A stretch of DNA of 64,000 nucleotides from positions 16,486,001-16,550,000 of the forward strand of contig OX439002.1 in NCBI GenBank assembly GCA_949316495.1. Reading direction: 5' to 3'. This document shows positions 12,201 through 23,550 of the stretch, in pieces. The notes below the pieces were generated by a model. That model was not told the origin of the DNA and made no database searches. It was given only the letters and a program-made list of their open reading frames with translations. The first letter of the stretch is position 1. Every line of letters begins with the position of its first letter. The stretch is from Amphiduros pacificus (taxonomy: Eukaryota; Annelida; Polychaeta; Phyllodocida; Hesionidae). Both the position numbers and the translations under genes were made by a program.

Positions 12201-15200
12201 TCTATCTACCATGAGCCTGTCTTATAAAGGCACAGCGCTGCATTCCAATATCCCTGCGCCAGTAAAAACATTAAACATCCTCGTCTCAAAGCAGAAAACA
12301 ACAACATTATCTGAAAATTCGTGCAATCGCACCTTTTTACAAATTTTCCCCGCAGCCCAAACCTCAGTTGGGGTGCCCGTGGTCACGATTGGAAGCAAAT
12401 AATGAAGTGACATTTAGAGTATGGCAAGAAGTCAAGTCTGTTTACAATGCTCTCCATGCGCCTAATCTCTGTCACAAGCCTTCAGAGATTAATACCCAGG
12501 CACCTCAAATTCTCACTGCTCAAATCAACGCACATGCCCCCATATCATAAAATGCAATTGCTTCTCTTCATGCCAGGATATATCCATCCAAATATCCCTA
12601 TGTAATACTACTGTTCTCCTCTAATGTAAACGCCGACATCTAGCAAAACCTTGTATAATGATATATAAGAGAGTTGATATAGAGGTATTCATATAAGGTT
12701 ATATAGCAGACATCTATAATACCCATAAAAGATATTACAGAAGAGTCCGTACATAGCCGAATAACAGACATATAGTATAATTATGTGACTCGGAGAGGCC
12801 GGATTAATACTGAACATACATTTATTGCCATATATCTCATATCTATATTACTTATTAATGTGCTCATGACAAGACATGTTATATATTTTATTACAAACAA
12901 TTAAACTCCAAATAACATTCAGAGGATACAATACAGACCACCTGTAATATAACGTACTGAACACCTTCAGTTATCAATCAGCATATATTTGTACATGGCA
13001 AGCATAGGCATTCTACGAGATTGTGTAATTAAGTATTGATAAAACACACAAGAAATGCAACACGCTATATCAATGATATCAAATGGACTTATGTTTTTGA
13101 GCAGTCTTATATACTTTGCCGCCTTCTTATTTCAGGGGTATTTTAATTTATTTCATTTTACTTCAAAATACAGGGTTTCTAAAATATCTGATAAAATTCC
13201 TCATATAAATATATAACACATGCATTTAAGAAACATCGAATGTCAGTCACTCCTTTGTTAAAATTAAACAAAGATATATTGCAAATATTTGAAGCCACTT
13301 TTCATATTAACCTAATGAAAAGGCCTTTTCAGCAACATGAGTAACACAGCGCAACCAAATATAACTTTGATCTAACCTCTGACTATTGTAACAGTGATAT
13401 CAAAAGAGCAACATAAGAGCGTTTTTTTATTAGGATGCTCATTTCCAGTTGAATAGTATATACAATATACTGTTGTAATGATGTGACCAATAGAATGGGC
13501 AAGGAAAGTGCCTGTGGTTCTCGGAGAGTGTGGAAATCATACAAATTTGGGACCCGAGAGGACTTGGCTGTTGGTGGGCCAGAAATAAATGTAGCCAGAC
13601 AGGCATGGGACATGAGTGATAACAATGCCATGCATATTCCATGATGTGTATCAGGAGCAATGACGCACAAGCAGTATTGTATCATTTGACTTCCACGCAA
13701 GGTTGGCTGCAGTATGCTATGCACAGTTTGACATCATAGCGCCTATTTGGAGAGTAATGTTTGATTTTGATATCACATGTTATCAGAACTTTCAAAACAG
13801 ACAAGTGCTGGTCAAATTTATCTTTTAGAAATAGCCATGTTAAAAAGGGCAGTGTCTGAATCTACCGCATTTATATGCGTTTGCCAAATATGTATAGAAC
13901 CCAAGATAAATGTAGCTACAGCATTACGTAAGTGAGGCCTTCATATATACATAAGGGAGGCCTTCAAATGAGCTTTCATGTTTATTATATGGTGATATTC
14001 ATCATTCAACATGGTTCTCAACAAACTTTGCATGTCACAGAGGCACTTCTGGGAAGGGTAGTAACAATGATAGGTTAGAGTAATAATTGTATTTGTCATT
14101 TGTTCTACAGCATGCCAACGTGAATTGAATACACAAGATATCTATGAAGTTTGCACACTAATATTGCATGACTTTAATGTATAGGAACTTTTCCAAAGCA
14201 CAGATTATTCATGATATAAATAAACGTCTAATAAAACTTGTCTTTCAGATTATGTGGTAGTTGAGGGGGATATTTGCATCCCCCGTGTTGACCATGACAA
14301 GCCATCCAAACGTGAAACAGATGCTGAAGCTGAACTCCTGCAGGACCACTTTCTGCCAGTCACATACCAGCAAACACAGGTATCAACATGGCATGAAATG
14401 CTAACATAATACCCAACATTATAACACGTATCTACCAGGCATCAAAGGCTAACATATTACCCAACATGATAACATGTATCAACCAGGCATCAAAGGCCAA
14501 CATAATACCCAACATAAAAACACAGGTATCAACCTGGCATTAAACGCTAACATTACACCCAGCATGAAAACACAGCTATCAAACAAGTATCAAATGTTAA
14601 CATAATATACAACATTAAATCACAGGTATCAACCAGGAATCTAACGCTAACATATAATATCCAAATGTTTGCGCATGCGTTTTAAACACTGATAAGCAAG
14701 TAAAGGCACTGGCAATTACAGTCAACAATTACAAACGGCACTCAACCAGTAACATCTACACCCTATTGGTGATGTAAGCAAATGTGGTTATTTCTTTACT
14801 TTAAATGCAATAGATAACCAACTGAAACACTTTAACGAACAAAACACCGAGGAAGCAGAAGGATAAGGATCTGTTGGTTGTAGTAGTGGTGAGACAGCTC
14901 CAGAGGGAGAGTGGATTGGGCAGGGTGGTTGGTGAGACAGCTCCAGCTGGAGAGTGGACTGAGCAGGGCGATTGGTGAGACAGCCCCAGAGAGAGAGTGG
15001 ATTGAGCAGGGTCGTTGGCATGACAAGCGCTCAGTGGCGGTGATAGTGGGGCAGGGAGGTGATCCTCTCATCAGCTATCACACAGGTCCCCACACTGCTA
15101 TCACTTCTCCCATCAGGGCCCTTGTCCACCCACAAAATGCCAAACACTGACCAATCATTGACCATTCAGGCCAGCCCTCCCAGGGCCCCGGCAAACTCTA

Positions 15201-18200
15201 TATCAATGCTGCCTACATGATGGGCTGGTCCAATAAACCATACAAATCAAGAACAAAAAAACTTTATATTTTTTATATTACGATTACCATTATATGTCCA
15301 CGAGAATCACATTATAAATATTAAGTGAGGTTAAAACGATGTAATAAAATAGCATCACAGCTAAATTTATATTGATATCACAATGATTATCGTCGGAGCA
15401 AAGTTTATTTTAATAGAATTTCCGGAGCAGCCCCAGTGGTCAGCAGCAGCCAATCTAATTAGACCATACAGACAGTAATCAATGTTGCTTTTTTGTCCCT
15501 GTGTATCATTGGGCGAATCCGATTTTGGTTGTGTCATCTAATCCTATATTTACCCTTATCCAGCCAAATATTGACCTGTTGGTTGTGAGGTCCATTGGCA
15601 ATCATGGGTATGATGTTTCGTATCGTCGGATCGAGAATGGCACCTTGTATATCCCGCAGACGACCACAAAGCGCTCACTTACCCACGCACATAAAACACT
15701 CACATATCAGTCAAACCTGCAGTGGGATGGGGCAAATAACAATATTTATTCTACTGATATTAAAGTAGTATATGCAATGTGTGAAATATTTGCCAGCATA
15801 CTTCACAATCAATATTACTCTATTCTGCAGTTTACACTACTATCTCTTGTTTTGTCTCATTAGTCACTACAAATCATTAATAAATAAGCATATAATACCA
15901 TATTCTGAAATATAATGATTTTTATTTAATTAGATACAGGAAGACTCCTTTGAATGCAATCCCACATTTATTGATAACATATATTTGTAAAGATTGTTGA
16001 ATTCTAGTAGACGTTTAATTTGTAGTCACTGTCTAGTAAATTAGATGTCATTTGGACTTTGTGTTTGTACTGTCTGTAGCGCTCAAGGAGAAGCAGACGA
16101 GCAGTGACAGCTTTGCCTGACCGCCTGTGGCACAATGCTACAATACCATATGTGATTGGCAAAAATGTCACAGGTAAGGACCAGATATCTTATGTCAGGG
16201 GATCTTATGTCACACATAAGGATCAGTGTATATAATGGTAGTTAATGTCACAGGTAAGGATCAGGGATCTTATATGTTAGGAGCTGATGTCAGAGACAAA
16301 ACTCGGGTATCTTATGTGATGGTAGCTAATGTCACAGATAAGGATCAGGTATCGTGTGTGATAGATAAGGACCAGGTAGTTTATGTGAAGAGATAAGGAT
16401 CAGGTACATCATGGCAGCTAATGTCACAACTCAGGACGAGGTGTATTATGGGATTGGAGCTAATGGCACAGATAAAGATCAGGTACATAATGGGAGCTTC
16501 TGTATCGTATTTGCAAGAAAGTTTATTTAAGAGCGTCGTTTGAGCTTAGCCCCTTGAAATGAGCATTATTGATGTATATAAATGTTATATCTTCTTCAGA
16601 GAATGTGAAGCGCAACATTGTGAGAGCCATGGCTCACTGGGAGAGACATACTTGTATCCAATTTGTGAACAGAACCACCCAGGACGATTACATAGAGTTT
16701 AACCCAGGGAAATGTGGGTATGTTTCTTGGACCTTTTATAAGTTTATATCACATATCTTTGATGTCCTCAGAAAGCATTTACTAATGAATTATGTTTTTT
16801 CACCTTCACTTAGATGCTGTTCATTTGTGGGCCGACGAGGGGATGGGAAGCAGATGGTCACCCTGAGTCAGCACTGTGCTGTGTATGGGGTAGTGGTGCA
16901 TGAGCTTGGTCACGTGGTTGGCTTCTGGCATGAACACAGCAGGTGAGTGGCACATTACACTTCGCCACTGTCTCTCCAAATCTGAACAAAATTTTATTGG
17001 TTTGACACAACAATGCGAAGTATAACACATTGGAAACCAGGATATCATATGTTATCTTTGAGAATGTAACACCGCTGATCGACAAAAAGGTTTTGATGAA
17101 GAATATTTATAGAATGGACCTTACTAGCTTTTTGAAGCAATATTTGCATCTTTATTGACACCTGTGGTCCAGAAGTAATACAAAAGAATAACTTGAGGTT
17201 ATGTTCTTATCATTGCAGACCAGACAGGGACAAATACATTCGTATATTACGAGACAATGTGATGTCTGATAAACTTGAAAATTTTGATAAGAAATCCAAC
17301 TTTGAAATAGATTCTCTTGGTCAACCATATGATTATTATTCCATTATGCACTACAGGCGGGTAAGTGAAAACTATAATGAAATCCAATGATAAAACTATA
17401 TTAGCATATCACTTGACATATGAAAACAAATTAGTTATAATTAATTGTCGTAAACTTTCAAGGTTTGTTTCAAATTTATGTAATAATTTCTATTTTCATT
17501 GTATTTGCTCCAGAAAACATTCAGTAAAAATGGAGGAAATACTATTGAGCCAAAGCTGAGAGGTTCGACCATTGGGCAGAGGGATTCTCTCAGTCCTGGT
17601 GACATCATGCAGGCCAGACTTCTATACAGTTGCCCAAGTAATGCTTCACTCTCCCACTATTAACACCATCGATCATTTATTACTCATATTGGAATATGTA
17701 CCTTTTAAATTATTTCAAGATAGAAAATATATTTCTTGGCATATATTGTGATAAGGAATGCATAAATATGGCGCAAGGTCAAATACTGTACTTTTTGTAA
17801 TATTAAATCCAAAAACACAGTAGTGTAGGTCTTTAAGTTTCTGTTAGATTCATTCTTATTTTATAGTCATTTTATGTTCTGACGTATCAAGATGATATTT
17901 TCTTTAACCAAATTAGAATAATAATAAAAGCTATAATGTCACAGATGGCGTAGAAATGTTTGTAAATCAGCAAACATCGGCAAAGGTCTAACAGAATATT
18001 TTCCTATCAAACTGTGCCCTTGTGAAAAACATCCAGTCGACGTTGTTATAGGAAACTTTGACCTATTGTTTATGGAAATATCAAGCCAAAGATAGAATGG
18101 TCTTGCTATAACCCCCATTAAGATACAAATGATGAATATCTGATACAATATCTAAAGACATGTGCATTTTTCAGAGCCACAATGTTACGAGGAATTTACA

Positions 18201-21200
18201 GCAAATGAAGCCAATTTCAGTACTCCAAATTATCCAATAAAATATTTTAAACAACATGAATGCACATGGATAATACACGTTTTGCCAGGTGGGTCAATTA
18301 CATGACATGTCCTTAATGATTTGCTCCAAGGATGTAATTCCAATTTGCAGAATTGAATATCTTGCAATATCTTCATTCAGATTTGGCTGAAAATTTGTTA
18401 CAGGTGAAGAGGTGACGTTGGAGTTTTATGACTTCTCAGTGGAGAAGTCGGTGAACTGCTCATTTGACTATGTAGAATTGCGGGAAGGCATAGATGAGAC
18501 GGGATCTCTGATTGGTCGATTGTGTGGTGAAGGAATGCCAGGCATCATCCAATCATCGTCCAGTTTATGGCTACGTTTTACCAGTGATTCTTCTATCACT
18601 CTCAGGGGTTTTATGGCTCATTTTTATAAATCTAGTACGTTTATTTTTATACATTATTAAAACAAATGATCAATATTCCATTTACCATCAACATAATTAC
18701 AAAGAAACACTCAAAATGAAAAGACATAATATGATATATCACCAAAATGGTTAATACACAAACACCTCTTAATTTTTTATTACACATTTCTGAAGGTACT
18801 GGAGAACTGTCCGGATCTGGTAGCGGAGCTACAGAAGACCTGTTCAGCAGCGGCCATAGCTGGGTTCAACCTTCAGCTGTCTATAGGGCCAGTTAGTGAA
18901 TTACATTATCCACTTTGAGTGTTGATAGATACCATTCAAAGCATAACTATTTCAGATAGCATATATATGATCTTGAATCGTTTAAGTTGCTTCAAATGTA
19001 TATATCACAATACAAATAATCTACGTATATTTTGATTCAGGATGTAATACATATCTGAGCGGACGCAAAGGAACCATCAGGACGCCCATAGTTCCGGTAT
19101 TTTTCTCCAGCAAGCCAGTTGAATGTTCTTGGACCATCGATGGAGGTATTACTCTTGACATAATTGATATTCTTACTTCCTGTTGTCCACTTTCCACAAT
19201 AGGAAAGGGGCATCATTTGGAATACTAAAAACAGCTACTTATATGACTGTGTTTGTCAGACCATATGAGGAGCTGTAACTAAATAGTGAATAATATATTT
19301 GCCCAAGTAAATTCCAATATATATTTGTCCATGTAAATTCCAATATGTATTTGGCCATGGAAACTGCATGACATATATCTGATCGATGTGGAATATTGAA
19401 ACAAAATAATATAGTTGTGTAACTCATTGCGTCAGGTAAGAATGGTACACGTATTCAGCTTGAGTTAAACTTACTGCTGATGAACGTGGAGGAGGACCAA
19501 TGTATGGGCGATATCTACCAGAAGGTACCACAGGAAGTAAGGCACCATAAACACCGGAAACACGTCAAATACGCAGGACCGAAACATCAGCAACAGGTCC
19601 ATTATGATATTGACAGGTGGGTGAAACTATATATAAAAATATCCAATTCTTTGTCAAAGATTCTAAATGCTCTGATCACTTTCAAATTCAAGTTATAGTT
19701 CTGTCACCTAAACCTTTTGAATTTCAAACAAAATTAAAAAATAAGAAACCCATCCACAAGAATAATGACACGTGAACAGAAAAAAAGTCTTGTTGGAAAA
19801 CTTTAAAAAGGACCGTCTAAATATAATTGTTTAAATATCGAAATAAAATGATTGCCATTGAGTTCATCTTTGATATATCTTAGATATGCTCCTGTACGTT
19901 ATAACTGCAAGAGGAGCAGTCAGCTGCTGCTGGACTCGGCCACGGTGATGCTGCAGTGGTCTTCTGACATTCACCAGGAGTTCACTGTCACCTACGTCAT
20001 AGGTGGGTACCCACACAGTCTCGCTCCCATCATAGTCACTGTCACCTACATCATAGGTGCGTACCCTCACAGTCTCGCTCCTATCATAGTTCACTGTCAC
20101 CTACATCATAGGTGGGTACCCTCACAGTATCGCTCCTATCATAGTTCACTGTCACCTACATCATAGATTGATACGCACACAGTCTTGCACATAGCATAGT
20201 TCACTGTCACCTACATCATAGGTGGGATCCCACACAGTCTCGCTATTATTATAGTTGTTTACACACCACCATATTTTAACATTACATGTGTTTCCAGAAT
20301 GTATGGCAATATTTTGAATATGATTAAACTTGAACACACAATAAATCATCGAAATGCAAATATATTTTTGGGATAGATGGACATCAATGAATAATTAAAT
20401 CAGTGCGATTGGTGAATTGATGTGTAGTCATTTCTAGGTTACTGTGGCAAGACCGAAAAGTTAAATATGATAAATTATGTAAAGTTTGATCATTTGTTTT
20501 GTTGAATCTGGGTCCTGATGTAGGTGGACTACAATGATTATCATATGAATGCAGTGAAGTGTGACCATTGTTTTGTTTGCTGTAGGTAGACTACAATGAG
20601 TGTCAGATGGATACAGTGAAATGTGACCACGTGTGTCATAACACCCTAGAGGGATATCGCTGCACATGTAGGACTGGCTTCCAACTGGCAGAAAATGGAT
20701 ATCAGTGTGTTCCAAAAATCGTACAATTTACAGGTATTACCATTTATTTTCTTCCCATGCTGTCGGTGTTTAAGACACTATTAGAGTGTCAGTAATGTCT
20801 ATTCCCACTTGTTGTATGTAATGCTGAAGTCAACTTTTGTTATTTAACCTCTGTATGAAAACAGTGACACACTTATAGAAAGTACCTGCTGATATTGCAT
20901 TTTGCCTTAAGATAAATGTGACAGTGTATTGGTGAGTGAGCGGGGCAAGATCAGAGCGAGCACTGAACCAATGAATGACTGCTACTTCCACGTCAGCCTC
21001 CCAGACACAGACTATCGCATCTACATTACATTCTCTCGCTTCAAAATCCCCGCTCTGGTCTCCAAGTCTGGGAAGTCCAATGCTTTGGTTTCCAAGGAGG
21101 GACTTAACATCACAACAGAAGGCTTTACCTATGTCAGTAATGACACCTGTGGAGACACTTATCTTGAGGTTCTCATTGGTAGAGGAAAGGTATGCGATTA

Positions 21201-23550
21201 CTTTCATTTAACACTGAAAATCATGTTTGGAATTAAACTAACAGTAGTTCTTGGAATGTTTTTCATACATAGGCACCAATGCAGGAAATATAGGTGAATA
21301 TCATTCATATGTCAATACAGGAAATATAAAGCTGAATAGCACGCAAAGGGTTAATACGTCCAGGGAATATAACTTGATAACATACAAATACTAAAACAGG
21401 AAATATATCTAGCATAATATAATACAAGAAATGTCGTGTATACTTTTGTTGAAAAGTCTATCAACCGAACAGTTATCACATATATGTAATTTATTTACCT
21501 ATTTCTATCTGCTGTAGAGTTTATCTGTACAGAGATAACCACTCCTCAGTTTTCCTGTGTTATAGTATTGATTTGTTTGTAGCATGCTAAGGGTCGTTTT
21601 TGTGGTCGGTCGGCACCGGATCCTCTGACCACTCCATCAGGTATCCTCACTCTGAGGGTCCACACCAACATCAACAAGACCCATACTCTCCCCTACTTCT
21701 CTGCCAAATACATCGCCTATAAAGAGAAAGATGGACAAGGTATATTAGGTTGCTTGATAAAATATCTTATTGTATTATGTTTTAACAAGATTATAAATGT
21801 CCTTTGTTTTGGAAGATTTTAAAAAGGAATTCAGATAAGGATGATAATTAGGATTAACTTATGCTGCTGTGGGCTGCTATTATATTATATAAGTTAATTA
21901 AATAGCAAATCAGCAAAAATGATTTTTCTCTAAGGAAAACATTGTTCTGTGGTTAAAGTCCATCAAATTATTTATAAACATTTATATTGCCAATTCTACA
22001 CTTGGTTGACCCAACATTCTTTTTATTCTGTGCTGTTGATGGAATTTCTATTGAATAATTAAAACTGTTAAGTGATCTCCAGACCTTAACATGCGCATGC
22101 TGGGGCATTTTGCGAAATATGGCTAGCGTATTTATGACGTCTATTTAGAGGATATTGCTTGTTAACTTCAGAAGTAGACAATGTTTCAGTGTGTTTAAGG
22201 GTGATATCATGTACATATAAGGTACGTTGTGTAAGACCTCAGTGGGATGAGCTCGGCGGGGACACTAATTGGCTCTGGCAACTGAACATGGAGATAAAGA
22301 AACTTACACCTATCTCCCTGGATAATTTCATTAGTTGTACTCATATTTTTTGTTCGTGCAAAGATTACGTATGAAAGGTTTCACCTATGCAATGTCAATT
22401 CTCTCATCCGTCTAATACAACTGACAATCTTCTTACCCCAGGTTGTCATTGTTGCTTCTCTCCCTGTAACCTTTTTATGACAATACAATACTAATCACAA
22501 AGCCAAGAACAAATAATTGTTTGTCATTTAGTTTACACATAGTTCACGGAATAGATAAACTGAAATATTTATCACATTCGCAGATAACCTTGTATTATTG
22601 TCATGCAGAGAAATGTTTCTACCGTATCAAGGCAGAAGGTAACATCACCAGTCCTGGTTTCCCTGATCACTACCCCGATGGTAGCTTATGTATGTGGAGG
22701 ATTTCAGCCCGGCGTGGCCATAGGGTCCACATGAAGTTTGATGTCATGGACATAGAGTCTACTAAACTGTGTAACTTTGATTATCTGGAGGTCAGAGATG
22801 GCAAACACAGATCAGCATCGTTCATTGGTAGATACTGCGATTCAGTTATACCCAAGGGCATTATTTCCACAGGTGAGTACAAGGGCATTATTTCCACATG
22901 TGAGTACACATAAAGATGTGACATCAGAGGTACAGTACCAGTAGTAAAACACCCGATCTCGCTCTCTTGGTGTCATGTCTCTTCATGAAACCATAATGAT
23001 AATCCACTATGAATATGATAGGTTTATTTCTAAATATGACAGTTATTCACGATCAGTCCTTTACCAAACATGAACAAATTAATGGTGGCGCATTAAATCT
23101 CTACAGCTTCTTTTGTTGTAGAGATTTCAAAACAAGTCATCATTTTGATGTTACAGTAATAATAATTTGCGATGCAAATATAGATTCATCTTAACAGGCG
23201 AATAATTCATATGAAAAAATCAATTACATGTTAACACTAATAAGTAAAGGAAGTTGCCATTACTAACGTTTAAAAAGTTTTATGACTCATCAAATCTGTT
23301 ATTCTCTTTGGGCAGTTAATCATAGCTTTATATCTAATCGTAGTTATGTCATGTTACGCTCTCCCAGACTGAGGGTACTAATTGCTTTTATACAGGGCGC
23401 CACCTGTGGTTAATGTTCATCTCAGACAGCACAGGGTCTGGCAAAGGCTTCAGAGCTTACTTAGAATCTCAGCCTGATAAGGACAGGACACGTCATAATG
23501 GTAGACACACCAAGAAGCATAAAGGAGAAGACAAAATGGTGGAAGGCTGA
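9275..23550 (+). CDS. BMP1/tolloid-like secreted astacin metalloprotease (astacin-CUB-CUB-EGF-CUB-CUB), complete, 896 aa
   Basis: Exons: 9275-9383, 14249-14379, 16080-16173, 16600-16717, 16814-16942, 17219-17360, 17514-17637, 18175-18288, 18404-18634, 18796-18891, 19041-19145, 19436-19616, 19884-20002, 20590-20733, 20912-21189, 21583-21739, 22609-22872, 23396-23550. Phases chain and the sum is 2691 nt. Domain order: signal peptide (1 to ~30), prodomain, furin site RSRRSRR (81-87), and an astacin domain opening [10 protein letters not shown]. It carries zinc site [12 protein letters not shown] (180-191), the tolloid hallmark [11 protein letters not shown] and Met-turn SIMHY. Then come CUB1 (~283-397), a linker with SGSGSG (398-429), a divergent CUB2 (~430-564), calcium-type EGF DYNEC (565-612), CUB3 (613-757), CUB4 (758-~870) and a basic tail. 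Tolloids cleave procollagens and chordin-type BMP antagonists outside the cell; all catalytic residues are present, so it should be active. Compared with vertebrate long BMP1 it lacks the second EGF and one CUB. CUB2 lacks the usual calcium-site motif and has a His/Lys-rich insert [10 protein letters not shown]. The start is the first ATG before the signal peptide. AATAAA lies at 23890. Confidence 0.9.
10441..11960. repeat. 33-bp VNTR in intron 1 of the tolloid-like gene (about 45 copies)
   Basis: The unit is built on ACCAACACTGGCAACAGCAT followed by TGCACACCCATAC; a variant has CCTAAACCCC. About 45 copies occur, diverging at the right edge. A block of 267 bp containing a rare CCATGGACACACC variant occurs twice (markers at 11381 and 11648), showing higher-order duplication. 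Because 33 is divisible by three, long repetitive open frames (up to 301 codons) appear on both strands. They are by-products of the repeat, not genes. Confidence 0.95.
11961..14248. other. remainder of tolloid-like intron 1; nothing recognised
   Basis: AT-rich intronic sequence. A modestly GC-richer patch at 12130-12560 carries short frames with no recognisable family. No transposase, RNA gene or further tandem array was seen. Confidence 0.4.
14371..14662. repeat. donor-anchored minisatellite, ~49 bp x 6, starting at the end of tolloid exon 2
   Basis: The exon 2 end and donor (AAACACAG|GTATCAAC) form the head of a tandem unit whose copies start at about 14380, 14428, 14476, 14526, 14576 and 14626. 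Copy 4 repeats the exon-donor junction AAACACAGGTATCAAC unchanged; the others carry changes around it. Each unit continues with CAGGCATCAAAGGCTAACAT and ACCCAACATGA-like sequence. Confidence 0.8.
14887..15018. repeat. three-copy ~43-bp tandem repeat in tolloid intron 2
   Basis: Three imperfect copies of a GC-richer unit starting GGTGAGACAGCTCCAGAGGG and containing AGAGTGGATTG and GCAGGG. Open frames over it on both strands are repeat artefacts. The rest of intron 2 (15019-16079) contains no recognised element; a 120-codon open frame at 15501-15863 has no recognisable domain. Confidence 0.7.
16164..16497. repeat. donor-anchored minisatellite, ~40 bp x about 8, starting at the end of the furin-site exon
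   Basis: The exon end and donor AATGTCACAG|GTAAGGA is followed by a degenerate array whose copies repeat AATGTCACAGGTAAGGATCA (best near 16244-16263) and variants such as CACAGATAAGGATCAGG. The array continues to about 16497. A second intact donor-like site is created after 16253. Confidence 0.8.
19982..20254. repeat. donor-anchored minisatellite, 54-55 bp x 5, at the end of the CUB2 exon
   Basis: Copies start at 19982, 20036, 20091, 20146 and 20201. The unit begins TCACTGTCACCTACATCATA, then G|GTGGGT (the splice donor), then CACAGTCTCGCTCC and ATCATAGT. Copy 1 is the real exon end and donor after 20002. Copies 2, 3 and 5 keep a GT donor-like site; copy 4 has lost it. Confidence 0.9.
20519..20632. 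repeat. 62-bp duplication of the EGF exon acceptor and first codons
   Basis: TGTAGGTGGACTACAATGAT (20519) and TGTAGGTAGACTACAATGAG (20581) begin two tandem copies spaced 62 bp apart. They run through the first 14 or so codons of the EGF exon. The upstream copy would read [13 protein letters not shown] against [13 protein letters not shown] in the exon, so it has lost the first EGF cysteine and is a decayed, non-coding copy. Confidence 0.75.
22854..22907. repeat. 27-bp tandem duplication of the CUB4 exon end and donor
   Basis: AAGGGCATTATTTCCACA followed by G|GTGAGTAC (22854-22880) is repeated at 22881-22907 with one change (AG to AT before the GTGAGT). Both copies keep a GTGAGT donor. Use of the second would add nine residues in frame. 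Confidence 0.9.

Noticed and set aside
10424-12212. Long open frames on both strands (up to 301 and 295 codons) with 11-residue repeats
   Set aside because: They are readings of the 33-bp VNTR in a tolloid intron. All show the same repeat in several frames, with no start context or domain.
15501-15863. 120-codon open frame in tolloid intron 2
   Set aside because: No similarity to any family I know; single open frame without splice or expression evidence.
20003-20166. Extension of the CUB2 exon through the tandem repeat
   Set aside because: The first donor at 20002 gives the correct phase for the EGF exon. The longer reading soon loses frame or stops, so it is treated only as possible alternative splicing.
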